A stretch of DNA of 53,443 bases from Gammaproteobacteria bacterium (GCA_022340485.1 JAJDNX010000101.1:1-53443); one strand, 5' to 3'. Positions 1 to 8,833 are shown, counted from the first letter of the stretch. Numbers and translations: made by a program. Notes: generated by a model not told the origin, from the letters alone.

Positions 1-1188
1 GTTGTACTGCGCGAGGGGCCGGCCTTTTTTGATGCGGTGAAGGACCTGCTGCATTGCGATGCAGTGCAACTCGCCTGCATTCATTCACTGAGCACGGCAC
101 AGGCGGAACACATGCTCGCGCTGCTGCGCGGCCCACATGGCACCGAACTGATCCAGGTTGCACACACACTGGATGTCTTCTCTCGCTACGGAATCATCTT
201 CCTGCTGTTCATGGTCGGCCTGCGCACCAGCATAAGCGAAATGCGCCAGGTCGGCCCGGACTCCCTGCGCGTGGCAGTAATCGGTGTCATGGTGCCCTTC
301 CTGCTCGGGGTTGCATCATCGCGCCTGCTGATTCCCGACATTCCACTGCATACCAGCCTGTTTCTCGGTGCGGCACTTGGCGCCACCAGTGTCGGCATCA
401 CCGTCATGGTGCTGCAGGAACTGAAAATGGAGGGTACCAAAATTGCACGCATTATCGTCGGTGCCGCGGTCATTGATGACATTCTTGGCCTGGTACTGCT
501 CTCGATTGTCAGTGGCATCGTCGTCACCGGCGGCATCGAGACTGCACAGATACTGGTGGTGGTCATCATGACCGGCCTGTTCCTGACCGGTGCCATCGTG
601 CTGGGACCCTGGCTGTTGAAAATCACCATCTACCTGGTACGCCATCTCGATCTGATGGAAGCAAAGATGTTTATTTCCTTCCTGTTTGTCATGGTGCTGG
701 CGTGGATGGCAAACCTGGCGGGGCTGGCCACCATCGTCGGGGCGTTTACCGCGGGACTGATCATGCAGGATGCCTATTTCAGGCATTGGGGCCATGAGCA
801 CGAACATACCGTCTGTATCAAGGACCTGATCATGCCACTGGAGGTCATCCTGGTACCGATCTTCTTCGTGCTGATGGGCATAGAGGTAAAGCTGGAGATG
901 TTCCTCCACTGGAATATCGTATTCCTCGCAGCCGGCCTGCTGGTATCGGCAATCATCGGCAAACTGCTTGCCGGGCTCGGCGCGTCCCGCGATAGCAATC
1001 GCCTGGCGATCGGTATCGGCATGCTGCCACGCGGTGAGGTTGGCCTGATCTTCGCCGCAATCGGCAAGAGCCTTGGGGTGATCGATGACGCATTGTTCTC
1101 TGCCATCGTGCTGATGGTTATCCTGACAAGCCTGCTGGCACCACCATTGCTGAAACTGAGCCTGCAGCGAACCGCAAACCCCGCCTGA
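1..1188 (+). CDS. CPA2-family Na+(K+)/H+ antiporter, 5' end cut by window
   Basis: Integral membrane cation:proton antiporter of the CPA2 (KefB/NapA-like) family. The reading frame is open to base 1, so the listed GTG at 37 need not be the real start and the N-terminus is missing. The family signatures are clear: an early helix with LLFMVGL, the paired acidic motif AVIDDILGLV that carries the ion-binding aspartates, and the C-terminal GMLPRGEVGLIFA motif typical of proton-coupled Na+ exchangers. About ten membrane helices are visible. No C-terminal TrkA-N/RCK domain follows, unlike KefB or KefC. It lies 170 bp upstream of an Mrp-like operon on the same strand, which points to a shared role in ion homeostasis. 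Family assignment is firm; the transported cation is not determined. Confidence 0.9.
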   Translation, partial: VVLREGPAFFDAVKDLLHCDAVQLACIHSLSTAQAEHMLALLRGPHGTELIQVAHTLDVFSRYGIIFLLFMVGLRTSISEMRQVGPDSLRVAVIGVMVPFLLGVASSRLLIPDIPLHTSLFLGAALGATSVGITVMVLQELKMEGTKIARIIVGAAVIDDILGLVLLSIVSGIVVTGGIETAQILVVVIMTGLFLTGAIVLGPWLLKITIYLVRHLDLMEAKMFISFLFVMVLAWMANLAGLATIVGAFTAGLIMQDAYFRHWGHEHEHTVCIKDLIMPLEVILVPIFFVLMGIEVKLEMFLHWNIVFLAAGLLVSAIIGKLLAGLGASRDSNRLAIGIGMLPRGEVGLIFAAIGKSLGVIDDALFSAIVLMVILTSLLAPPLLKLSLQRTANPA

Positions 1189-1358
1189 GCAAGCCGGCAG
1201 AGCTGCTTTATGCAGTACACGCGTCATGGGATAATCTTTTTGCAAACATGCCGGTACCTGTGAACCGGCTGGCTGAATAGAACAGGCGGAACATCAACCA
1301 CCATGCGATCTTCATCACGACATCAGGATACGGCCGGCGAACGGCTGGCAGCGCACCC

Positions 1359-1844
1359 ATGGGCAAGTTGAGGCACGCAATCAATCTGGGGTTGTTTCTA
1401 TTCGCCCTGTGGCTGCTGTTGTCCGGTCATTACACTCCCCTGCTGCTGCTACTGGGGACTGTGTCGACACTGCTGGTGGTGCTGCTGACGACCCGTGCAG
1501 ACCTGATCGACCGGGAGATCCAGCCCGTACTGATCAAACCCTCGGTACTGCTCTACTGGGCCTGGCTGGGTCGGGAAATCGTCAAGTCAAATATTGACGT
1601 CAGCCGCCGCATCCTCAACCCCACTCTGCCCATCAGTCCGACGATTTTCACCCTCAGGGCTACACAGAAAACCGAACTGGGACGGGTCACCTATGCAAAC
1701 TCGATCACCCTGGTGCCGGGCACGGTCACCGTAGACGTCGAAGAGGACCTGTTCACGGTACATGCCCTGACGCAGGAAATCGCAGCAGACCTGAAGCGCG
1801 GTGAAATGAACCGCCGGGTTTGCGAGGTGGAGAAGGTTTTTTAA
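1359..1844 (+). CDS. mrpE: MrpE/MnhE-type antiporter subunit
   Basis: Subunit E of a multisubunit Na+/H+ antiporter-like complex in the inner membrane. The 161-residue protein has two or three N-terminal hydrophobic segments and the family hallmark YANSITLVPGTVTVDV, followed by a soluble tail rich in charged residues. MrpE supports assembly and activity of Mrp complexes rather than forming the ion channel. It is the first gene of a run that continues through F, G, B, C and three D-like genes. Its TAA stop overlaps the ATG of mrpF (TAATG), so the two are probably translationally coupled. A second, quite different mrpE lies at 41556. Confidence 0.95.
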   Translation: MGKLRHAINLGLFLFALWLLLSGHYTPLLLLLGTVSTLLVVLLTTRADLIDREIQPVLIKPSVLLYWAWLGREIVKSNIDVSRRILNPTLPISPTIFTLRATQKTELGRVTYANSITLVPGTVTVDVEEDLFTVHALTQEIAADLKRGEMNRRVCEVEKVF

Positions 1845-2131
1845 TGTTCATCGCCGTATCAAGCGTGATTCTGATTGCCATTGCCGTGGGCCTGGTGCGC
1901 GCCATCCGCGGGCCTAGCCTCTATGATCGCGTACTGGCCGCCAACATGATCGGAACACTGACCGTGCTGATGGTCGCCATCCTCGGTTTTATGACCGGAC
2001 GTCCCGAGTTCCTGGATATTGCCCTGGTGTACGTGCTGATCTCCTTCGTGAGCACCCTGGCCGTGCTGCGAGTACACAACCCCGGTGCTGGCACAACGGC
2101 CAGCAGTGTCAAAGGATCCGGGGAACAGTGA
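1844..2131 (+). CDS. mrpF: MrpF/MnhF-type antiporter subunit
   Basis: Small three-helix membrane subunit F. The ORF track starts at 1820, but the ATG at 1844 overlaps the mrpE stop and gives a normal 95-residue MrpF. Family features are the early IRGPSLYDRVLAANM segment (Mrp/Mbh F consensus GPxxxDRVxAxD) and a last helix FLDIALVYVLISFVSTLAVLR. The stop overlaps the mrpG start in the same coupled fashion. It is part of the Mrp-like membrane arm and has no redox centre. Confidence 0.95.
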   Translation: MFIAVSSVILIAIAVGLVRAIRGPSLYDRVLAANMIGTLTVLMVAILGFMTGRPEFLDIALVYVLISFVSTLAVLRVHNPGAGTTASSVKGSGEQ

Positions 2132-2448
2132 TGGACATGGTGCTTGCGGTACTGAGCTGGAGCTGCCTGCTGGGGGGCGCGATCTTCCTGCTGATTGGTG
2201 CACTTGGGGTGCTGCGGTTTCCCGACTTTTATACCCGCCTGCATGCCGTCAGCGTCTGCGACACCCTGGGCGCAGGACTGGTACTGGCGGGATTGATGCT
2301 GCAGGGCGGCTTTAGCCTGGTGACGGTAAAATTGCTGCTGATGTTCTATTTCATGATGTTCACCGGACCGACGGCCGTTCATGCACTGGCCCAGGCGGCC
2401 ATGCAGGGGAAGTTGCAAGCGGTTGTGGATGAGCACGAGCCTGAATAA
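2131..2448 (+). CDS. mrpG: MrpG/MnhG-type antiporter subunit
   Basis: Small subunit G of the Mrp-like complex, with three membrane helices. The motif LGVLRFPDFYTRLHA followed by a conserved T and G-rich helix is diagnostic for MnhG (usual form GxxRxPDxxxRxHAxT). Either GTG 2128 or ATG 2131 could start it; ATG overlaps the mrpF stop codon as TGATG and is preferred. The C-terminus ends one base into the next gene (TAATGG), so E-F-G-B form a continuous coupled block. Confidence 0.94.
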   Translation: MDMVLAVLSWSCLLGGAIFLLIGALGVLRFPDFYTRLHAVSVCDTLGAGLVLAGLMLQGGFSLVTVKLLLMFYFMMFTGPTAVHALAQAAMQGKLQAVVDEHEPE

Positions 2449-3410
2449 TGGAGAACCTGATAAACGATGTACTGCTCGGGCTGCTGATGATTACCGGCTT
2501 TGCCATCGTGCGCATGAAAAGTCTGCTTGGGGTAACCATGCTGACCAGCATCTACAGCCTGCTATCGGCATCCTTGTTCGTAGTACTGGACGCCGTCGAC
2601 GTTGCCCTCACCGAGGCAGCCATTGGTGCGGGCATTGCAACCGTCCTGATGGTGGCAACGGTTGCCCTCACCACGGACGAGGAAAAAGTGCCGCGGCACA
2701 CCCCGCTACTGCCACTGCTCGTGGTCATGGCAACCGGTGCGGCCCTCATCTACGGCACCCTGGATATGCCACACCACGGCGATCCACTGGCACCCGCACA
2801 CCGCTATGTGGCAGACAGCTATCTGCACGATTCACCAGTGGAAATCGGCGTCCCGAATGTTGTCACCTCGGTGCTCGCGAGTTATCGCGGCTACGACACC
2901 CTCGGCGAGGTGACGGTGATTTTCACTGCCGCCGCCGGTGTACTCGCGTTGCTGGGTTATCGCACCCGCGGGCGAAATATCGAAGCGGCCGGCATCAGGA
3001 AACAGGTTGTGCTGCGTGTCATTGCCAAACTGTTCTTCCCGCTGATCTTGCTGTTTGCACTCTATGTGCAATTTCATGGTGACTATGGCCCCGGTGGCGG
3101 CTTCCAGGCAGGGGTAATCTTTGCCACCGGTTTCATTCTCTATGCCCTGGCCTTTGGACTGGGTACCGCACAACGGCTCATCCCAAGCCAGTTGCTGCGG
3201 ATCCTGGCGGCGGCCGGTGTGCTGATTTATGCGGCTGTCGGCCTCGAGAGCATGCTGCTGGGTGGAAAGTTCCTTGAGTATCGCGTGCTCGCCGATGACC
3301 CCATTGCCGGACAGCACCTCGGCATCCTGCTCATCGAACTGGGTGTCGGAATTACCGTTGCCTCGGTGATGCTGATTATCTATTACGGTTTTGTCAGCCG
3401 GCGGCACTAG
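2448..3410 (+). CDS. Fused DUF4040/MbhE-like + MrpB subunit
   Basis: A 320-residue composite membrane protein. Residues about 1-85 match the MbhD/DUF4040 family, equivalent to a helix set in the C-terminal part of MrpA (VALTEAAIGAGIATVLMVA). Residues about 105-165 are MbhE-like (NVVTSVLASYRGYDTLGEVTVIF). The remainder is MrpB/MnhB, with FHGDYGPGGGFQAGVIFATG. Canonical Mrp operons put the first two pieces at the end of the large MrpA protein; here MrpA is absent and only its tail survives, joined to MrpB. The gene starts in overlap with mrpG. In the second cluster (42343-43711) the same modules are split over two genes with mrpG in between. Confidence 0.9.
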   Translation: MENLINDVLLGLLMITGFAIVRMKSLLGVTMLTSIYSLLSASLFVVLDAVDVALTEAAIGAGIATVLMVATVALTTDEEKVPRHTPLLPLLVVMATGAALIYGTLDMPHHGDPLAPAHRYVADSYLHDSPVEIGVPNVVTSVLASYRGYDTLGEVTVIFTAAAGVLALLGYRTRGRNIEAAGIRKQVVLRVIAKLFFPLILLFALYVQFHGDYGPGGGFQAGVIFATGFILYALAFGLGTAQRLIPSQLLRILAAAGVLIYAAVGLESMLLGGKFLEYRVLADDPIAGQHLGILLIELGVGITVASVMLIIYYGFVSRRH

Positions 3411-3442
3411 CCTGATAACAACGGCCACAGAACCCGTTCATA

Positions 3443-3514
3443 GCCACGGAAGCACACGGAAAGAATGCTATTAACGAGTTCATCGTTCCATGTTCTTCCG
3501 TGTGCTTCCGTGGC
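3443..3514 (+). repeat. Near-perfect inverted repeat between mrpB and mrpC
   Basis: The left arm GCCACGGAAGCACACGGA (3443-3460, extending through AAGAA) pairs with TTCTTCCGTGTGCTTCCGTGGC (3493-3514), giving about 22 paired positions with a single extra A. The loop is 27 bases. The right arm is followed by AATATTTTTACG and a run of seven T, so the transcript would resemble an intrinsic terminator inside the operon. A degenerate relative lies at 14048-14128, which suggests a dispersed intergenic repeat family. The repeat occupies nearly half of the only sizeable gap (151 bp) in the Mrp-like operon. Confidence 0.85.
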
Positions 3515-3561
3515 AATATTTTTACGTTTTTTTAAGTTGCACCTGGATTGGAGAATAACGA

Positions 3562-3918
3562 ATGTCCGAGCTGTTGGGTCACTACAACTACTGGATCGTC
3601 ATCGTCCTGATGATGACCGGATTCTATATCGTTATTGCTCGACCCAACCTGATCAAGAAAGTCATTGGATTGTTTATCTTCCAGACCTCGGTGTTTATTT
3701 TTTTTATCAGCATAGCCAAGGTAGAGGGCGGCACGGCACCGATCATTGAGGAAGGCATCAGTGTCTACTCCAATCCGCTGCCACACGTGCTGATCCTCAC
3801 CGCCATCGTTGTCGGTCTTGCGACCACAGCCCTCGGGCTGGCGCTGGTGGTACGCATCAGGGAAGCCTACGGAACCATCAACGAAGACGACATCCACGTG
3901 CAGGACGAGGAAAGATGA
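3562..3918 (+). CDS. mrpC: MrpC/NuoK-like subunit
   Basis: Subunit C of the Mrp-like complex, homologous to NuoK of complex I, with three membrane helices in 118 residues. The segment NLIKKVIGLFIFQTSVFIFF carries the NuoK/MrpC fold signature, and GGTAPI plus the final helix VLILTAIVVGLATTALGLALVVRI match the family end. A Shine-Dalgarno-like TGGAGAA lies upstream of the ATG. It restarts the operon after the inverted repeat. Its stop lies 10 bases before the proposed start of the first D-like gene. Confidence 0.95.
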   Translation: MSELLGHYNYWIVIVLMMTGFYIVIARPNLIKKVIGLFIFQTSVFIFFISIAKVEGGTAPIIEEGISVYSNPLPHVLILTAIVVGLATTALGLALVVRIREAYGTINEDDIHVQDEER

Positions 3919-3928
3919 GTTTCACACT

Positions 3929-5413
3929 GTGCTGAGCACACACCTTCCCGCCCTGCAGGTCGTGTTACCGCTGGCCTCCGCCCCGGTATGCCTGCTGTTG
4001 CGCCATCCGCGCCATGCATGGGCCTGTGCACTGACAATCAGCTGGCTGGTTCTTGCAATTGCGGTCATGCTGGTGCAGCAGGTCGCTGCCACGGGGACAA
4101 TTTCCTATGCCATCGGCGCCTGGGCAACCCCCTGGGGGATTGAGTACCGTATCGACATGGCCGGCGCCCTGATGATTCTTGTCGTCGCCACCATTGGTGC
4201 CGTGGTACTGCCGTTTGCCGGGCGCAGCATTCAGCAGGAGATTCGCAAAAAACACAGCGGCCTGTTCTATACCTGTTTTCTGTTATGCCTGGCTGGTCTG
4301 CTGGGTATTGTGGTCACCGGTGATGCCTTCAATCTGTTCGTATTTCTGGAAATCTCCTCGCTGTCATCCTATGTGCTGATCAGCCTCGGCTGCACGCGCC
4401 GCGCCCTCACCGCTGCCTTCCAGTACCTGGTGATGGGCACCATCGGCGCCACCTTTATCCTGATCGGTGTCGGCTTGCTGTACATGCTCACCGGTACCCT
4501 CAACATGGTGGATATTTCACAACGGCTGACTGAAGTGGCGGATACACGCACCATACGAGTCGCCTTTGCCTTCGTGACCGTGGGCGTCAGTATCAAGCTG
4601 GCGCTGTTCCCGCTGCACCTGTGGCTGCCAAATGCCTATACCTTTGCCCCGTCGGTGGTTTCGGCGTTCTTCGCGGCCACCGCGACCAAGGTCGGGATCT
4701 ACGTGTTGTTGCGGTTGTTCTTCACGGTGTTCGGTATCGGCTTTTCCTTTGTGGCCATGCATGTCGGCGAGATCATGATGCTGCTGGCAGCAGCGGCCAT
4801 GATGGTTGCCTCGCTGGTCGCCATTTTCCAGAACAATGTCAAGCGCATGCTGGCCTACTCGAGCGTGGCCCAGATCGGCTACATCATCCTCGGCATCAGC
4901 CTTGCCAGCCGCGATGGTGTCGCGGCAGGCATGATCCACCTGTTCAACCATGCGCTGATCAAGTGTGCACTGTTCCTCTCGCTTGGCTGTATTTTTCTGC
5001 GCCTGGGCTCGGTTGAACTCCAGGACATGCGCGGTCTTGCGAAGAGGATGCCCTGGACCATGGCCGCATTTGTAGCGGGCGGCCTGAGCCTGATCGGACT
5101 GCCACTTACGTCCGGGTTCATCAGCAAATGGTACCTGGTCGGCGCAGCTCTCACGGACGGCTACTGGCCGCTGGCCGTGCTGATCCTGCTGAGCTCACTG
5201 CTGGCACTGATCTACATCTGGCGCGTGGTGGAGACCGCTTACTTTCAGGTACCCGGTGCCGGAATGCCTTTGGTAAAGGAGGCGCCGGCCAGCATGCTGA
5301 TACCGGCCTGGCTGCTGATCGGCGCGAACTTCTACATAGGCGTTGATGCCAGCCTGGTCTCCGGAATTGCGCACCAGGCAGCGGGCATCCTGATCGAGCA
5401 GGGGGTCCGATGA
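3929..5413 (+). CDS. mrpD: MrpD-type proton channel subunit (first of three)
   Basis: Antiporter-like subunit related to NuoL/M/N and MrpD, about 14 membrane helices. Visible key elements are the TM5 glutamate in GDAFNLFVFLEISSLSSY, the TM7-TM8 block SIKLALFPLHLWLPNAYTFAP followed by the TM8 lysine in ATATKVG, and the TM12 lysine region HALIKCALFL. The ORF track starts at 3809 inside mrpC; I chose GTG 3929 because the residues before it are not MrpD-like and the first hydrophobic helix begins just after it, giving 494 residues. The nearest purine-rich site (GAGGAAAG) is rather far upstream, so the exact start is uncertain. Among the three D-like subunits here this is the closest to a true MrpD. 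Confidence 0.92.
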   Translation: MLSTHLPALQVVLPLASAPVCLLLRHPRHAWACALTISWLVLAIAVMLVQQVAATGTISYAIGAWATPWGIEYRIDMAGALMILVVATIGAVVLPFAGRSIQQEIRKKHSGLFYTCFLLCLAGLLGIVVTGDAFNLFVFLEISSLSSYVLISLGCTRRALTAAFQYLVMGTIGATFILIGVGLLYMLTGTLNMVDISQRLTEVADTRTIRVAFAFVTVGVSIKLALFPLHLWLPNAYTFAPSVVSAFFAATATKVGIYVLLRLFFTVFGIGFSFVAMHVGEIMMLLAAAAMMVASLVAIFQNNVKRMLAYSSVAQIGYIILGISLASRDGVAAGMIHLFNHALIKCALFLSLGCIFLRLGSVELQDMRGLAKRMPWTMAAFVAGGLSLIGLPLTSGFISKWYLVGAALTDGYWPLAVLILLSSLLALIYIWRVVETAYFQVPGAGMPLVKEAPASMLIPAWLLIGANFYIGVDASLVSGIAHQAAGILIEQGVR

Positions 5414-5435
5414 AACCAGTGGCAGCCTCAACGGC

Positions 5436-6899
5436 ATGAGCCCGGAGATGACTGTGCTGGCCTGTATCGCGCTGCCGCTGCTGGCGCCGGTGCTAATCAC
5501 GGCAATGCGCCGCTGGCCAAATCCGCGGGAGGCCATCACCCTGCTGACCTCGGTAGGCCTATTGCTGCTGGTGTCTTCACTGCATGATGCAGTGTTGCAT
5601 GGCAGCCGGCCTGCCATTGACCTGCTGGAGCCCCTGCCCGGACTGAAAATTGGTTTTGAGGTCGAACCGCTGGGCCTGCTGTTTGCACTGCTGGCGAGCT
5701 TCCTCTGGGTAGTGACGTCGGTGTATTCCATCGGCTACCTGCGCAGCCTCAACGAATGGCACCAGACTTCCTTTTACTGTTTCTTTGCCATGGCACTCGG
5801 CAGTACCATGGGCATCGCATTTGCCGGCAACCTGTTCACACTGTTCATTTTCTATGAACTGCTGACCCTGTCGACCTATCCACTGGTCACCCATGCCGGC
5901 ACTGCTGCGGCTACCTTCGCCGGCCGCATGTACCTTGGTTACCTGCTGGGCACATCGGTCATCCTGCTACTGCTGGCGCTGATCTGGACCTGGACGCTGG
6001 CCGGCACCCTGGACTTCCGCAGCGGTGGCATACTCGAAGGTATCGTGACACCCGGTGTGGCGGGCATCCTGCTGATACTGTTCATTTTCGGCATCGGCAA
6101 GGCCGCCCTCATACCGTTCCACCTGTGGCTGCCCGCCGCCATGGTGGCGCCGACACCGGTGAGTGCCCTGCTGCACGCCGTCGCCGTGGTTAAGGCCGGT
6201 GTCTTTACCGTACTCAAGGTCGCCGTCTACCTGTTTGGTATCGATTTCCTGGCCGAGATCCCGGCCACCCAGTGGCTGATGTATGTAGCCGCCACCACCC
6301 TGCTACTCGCTGCACTGGTAGCCCTGCGCCAGGACAACCTGAAACTGCGGCTGGCGTGGTCAACCATCAGTCAGCTGTCCTACATCGTGCTGGGCGCACT
6401 GCTGGCGACACCGCTGGGTATTGTCGGCGGCGGCATGCACATCGTCACGCACGCCTTTGCCAAGATCACGCTGTTTTTCTGTGCCGGCGCGATCCTGGTT
6501 GCCACACAAAAGACCCGCATCAGTGAGATGCACGGTCTCGGGCGGCGCATGCCGATTACCATGGGGGCCTTCTTTATCGCCAGCCTCAGCATCATCGGAC
6601 TGCCACCACTGGGTGGATTCTGGAGCAAGTGGTTTCTTGCCCTCGGCACACTGGATACCCAGCAGTATCTCATGCTGGGGGTATTGCTTGCCGGTTCCAT
6701 GCTCAACGTCGCCTATTTGTTACCCATTCCGATGCGCGCCTTTTTCAGCCGCGAACCGGGAAATCCCGGGGACAGTGGCCTACAGGAAGCGCCATCGGCG
6801 TGTGTGGCGGCGCTACTGGTGACCACAGCGGCCTGCGTCGTGCTGTTTTTTTTCCCGGATCCCGTTTACCGTCTATTGCAACTGCTGGTGCAGGGGTAA
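5436..6899 (+). CDS. MrpD/NuoM-like subunit (second of three)
   Basis: A second antiporter-like subunit of 487 residues. It has the TM5 glutamate motif LFTLFIFYELLTLSTYPLV, the TM7 lysine and channel motif GIGKAALIPFHLWLPAAM, a TM8 lysine in AVAVVKAGVF and the TM12 motif THAFAKITLFF. All proton-path residues expected of the family are present, so it should be a working channel. The sequence differs strongly from its neighbours, so this is not a recent tandem duplicate. It starts 22 bp after the previous gene and is followed within 4 bp by a small membrane-protein gene. Confidence 0.92.
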   Translation: MSPEMTVLACIALPLLAPVLITAMRRWPNPREAITLLTSVGLLLLVSSLHDAVLHGSRPAIDLLEPLPGLKIGFEVEPLGLLFALLASFLWVVTSVYSIGYLRSLNEWHQTSFYCFFAMALGSTMGIAFAGNLFTLFIFYELLTLSTYPLVTHAGTAAATFAGRMYLGYLLGTSVILLLLALIWTWTLAGTLDFRSGGILEGIVTPGVAGILLILFIFGIGKAALIPFHLWLPAAMVAPTPVSALLHAVAVVKAGVFTVLKVAVYLFGIDFLAEIPATQWLMYVAATTLLLAALVALRQDNLKLRLAWSTISQLSYIVLGALLATPLGIVGGGMHIVTHAFAKITLFFCAGAILVATQKTRISEMHGLGRRMPITMGAFFIASLSIIGLPPLGGFWSKWFLALGTLDTQQYLMLGVLLAGSMLNVAYLLPIPMRAFFSREPGNPGDSGLQEAPSACVAALLVTTAACVVLFFFPDPVYRLLQLLVQG

Positions 6900-6903
6900 C
6901 TCA

Positions 6904-7152
6904 ATGTCACAGGAACGGCAGCATCTATTCGACAAGCCGGAAAATGTGAGGCGCCTGTTACGGGTACTGTACCTGGCCTGTGCGCTGTTGCTGGCGGCCG
7001 ACCTGTTCGTGCACCGTCATGTCGAGCATGACTGGGAATCACTGTGGGGGTTCTACGCCGGGTTTGGATTCGCGGCCTGTGTATCGCTGGTCCTGATAGC
7101 CAGACAGCTGCGCAAGCTGCTGAAGCGCCCGGAGGATTACTATGAGCGCTAG
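6904..7152 (+). CDS. Small membrane protein inside Mrp-like operon, unknown
   Basis: An 82-residue protein I do not recognise. It has a charged N-terminus (about residues 1-18), two hydrophobic helices (about 19-36 and 48-66) and a basic C-terminal tail (RQLRKLLKRPEDYYER). The first helix ends in LFVHRHVEHDW, with three histidines close together. It begins 4 bp after one antiporter-like gene and overlaps the next by 11 bp, so it is almost certainly co-translated with them. It is not MrpE, F, G or C. The position suggests an accessory or assembly subunit of this MrpA-less complex, which is an inference from context only. Confidence 0.8.
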   Translation: MSQERQHLFDKPENVRRLLRVLYLACALLLAADLFVHRHVEHDWESLWGFYAGFGFAACVSLVLIARQLRKLLKRPEDYYER

Positions 7153-8833
7153 CCTGCCACCGTTTGCAATCTTCTTCGCGGGTGCACTGCTGCTGGTGCT
7201 GCTGCACGGCAGGCTGCAGAAAACCCTGCTACTGCTGGTCCCGCTACTCAGCGTGGCCCTGCTGCTTGGCGTACCGGAGGGGCTGGTTGTCAAGGTACAG
7301 CTACTCGGCTACGAACTGGTGCCTTACCGTACCGATCGGCTGAGCCTGTTGTTCGCGTATGTATTCAACCTGGCAGCATTTATCGGGATAGTCTTTTCAC
7401 TGCATGTGCAGGATCGTATTCAGCACGTTGCCACACTGGTCTATGCCGGCAGTGCGCTTGGTGCCGTACTTGCCGGCGACCTGATCTCAGTGTTTGTCTA
7501 CTGGGAGCTGGCGGCGGTCTCCTCGGTGTTTCTGATCTGGGCACGGCGGTCACCCCGGGCAGTGGCCGCCGGCTGGCGCTACCTGGTGTTCCAGTTTTTA
7601 TCCGGCCTGTTGTTGCTGGCCGGCATACTCATGCGTTTCCACGAAACCGGTTCGCTCGCCTTTGATTATATCGGGCTCGATGACGTTTCGGGCTGGCTGC
7701 TGTTCACCGCCTTTGGTATCAAGTGCGCCTTTCCGTTGCTGCATAACTGGCTGACCGATGCCTATCCCGAGGCCACGCCGAGTGGTACGGTTTTTCTCAG
7801 CGCCTTCACCACCAAGGCCGCCGTTTACATGCTGGCGCGTGGTTTTCCCGGTACCGAGATACTGATTTACATCGGCGCCATCATGACCTGCTTCCCGATC
7901 TTTTATGCCGTCATCGAAAATGATCTGCGGCGGGTACTTGCCTACAGCATGATCAACCAGCTTGGATTCATGGTCTGTGGCATCGGGATAGGCACCAGTC
8001 TCGCAATCAATGGCGCCGTGGCACATGCCTTCAATGACGTGCTTTTCAAGGGTCTGCTGTTTATGTCCATGGGTGCCGTGTTGCACATGACCGGAAAGAT
8101 CAGGGCCACCGATCTTGGTGGGCTCTACAAAAGCATGCCGGTCACCACGGGTCTATGCATCATCGGCGCCTGCTCGATCTCCGCGTTTCCCCTCTTCAGT
8201 GGTTTCGTCAGCAAGTCCCTGGTGATGGCCGCCGCGCTGCAGGAAGGCCACCACTGGGTGTGGCTGGTATTACTGTTTGCCTCTGCCGGCGTATTTCATC
8301 ATGCCGGCATCAAGATCCCGTTCTTTGCCTTCTTTGCCCAGGACTCCGGCATCCGGACAACCGAACCGCCGTTGAACATGCTACTGGCGATGGCACTGGC
8401 GGCAGTATTGTGCGTAACGATCGGGCTCTGGCCCGCCATGCTCTACAACCTGTTACCCTTCCCCGTGGACTATTCTCCCTATACGGTCACACATGTTCTG
8501 GCACAGCTGCAATTGCTGTTCTTTTCAGCACTGGCATTTACCTGGCTCAAGTTGAGTGGTCTGTACCCGCCGGAGATCCGCTCAGTCAACATTGATGTGG
8601 AGTGGTTCTACCGCTGGCTGGGCCCGCGTGCTGTAGCCCGGATGACGCGGGCACTCGATCGCTGGCAGGTCTATACGCGCATCGGTTTTCTGCGCCATCT
8701 GGGGACATTGTTTGGCACGCTGTTTCTGTATCATGGACCCCAGGGCATCCTGGCACGCACCTGGGCCACCGGCAGCATGGTCCTGTGGGTTGTCATCCTT
8801 CTCGGGCTCTACCTGGTTGCCTATTATTATTGA
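7142..8833 (+). CDS. MrpD/NuoL-like subunit (third of three)
   Basis: The third antiporter-like subunit, 563 residues, longer than the other two because of an amphipathic C-terminal extension. It shows the TM5 glutamate in FVYWELAAVSSVFL, the TM7-8 block GIKCAFPLLHNWLTDAYPEATP with a lysine in TTKAAVYML, and FNDVLFKGLLFMSMGAVL at TM12. The C-terminal 90 residues contain a hydrophilic stretch (VNIDVEWFYRWLGPRAVARM) and a final helix, which recalls the lateral extension of NuoL-type subunits. It is the last gene of the operon, and nothing on this strand follows for over 140 bp. Strong family match; the subunit's place in the complex is inferred. Confidence 0.92.
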   Translation: MSASLPPFAIFFAGALLLVLLHGRLQKTLLLLVPLLSVALLLGVPEGLVVKVQLLGYELVPYRTDRLSLLFAYVFNLAAFIGIVFSLHVQDRIQHVATLVYAGSALGAVLAGDLISVFVYWELAAVSSVFLIWARRSPRAVAAGWRYLVFQFLSGLLLLAGILMRFHETGSLAFDYIGLDDVSGWLLFTAFGIKCAFPLLHNWLTDAYPEATPSGTVFLSAFTTKAAVYMLARGFPGTEILIYIGAIMTCFPIFYAVIENDLRRVLAYSMINQLGFMVCGIGIGTSLAINGAVAHAFNDVLFKGLLFMSMGAVLHMTGKIRATDLGGLYKSMPVTTGLCIIGACSISAFPLFSGFVSKSLVMAAALQEGHHWVWLVLLFASAGVFHHAGIKIPFFAFFAQDSGIRTTEPPLNMLLAMALAAVLCVTIGLWPAMLYNLLPFPVDYSPYTVTHVLAQLQLLFFSALAFTWLKLSGLYPPEIRSVNIDVEWFYRWLGPRAVARMTRALDRWQVYTRIGFLRHLGTLFGTLFLYHGPQGILARTWATGSMVLWVVILLGLYLVAYYY

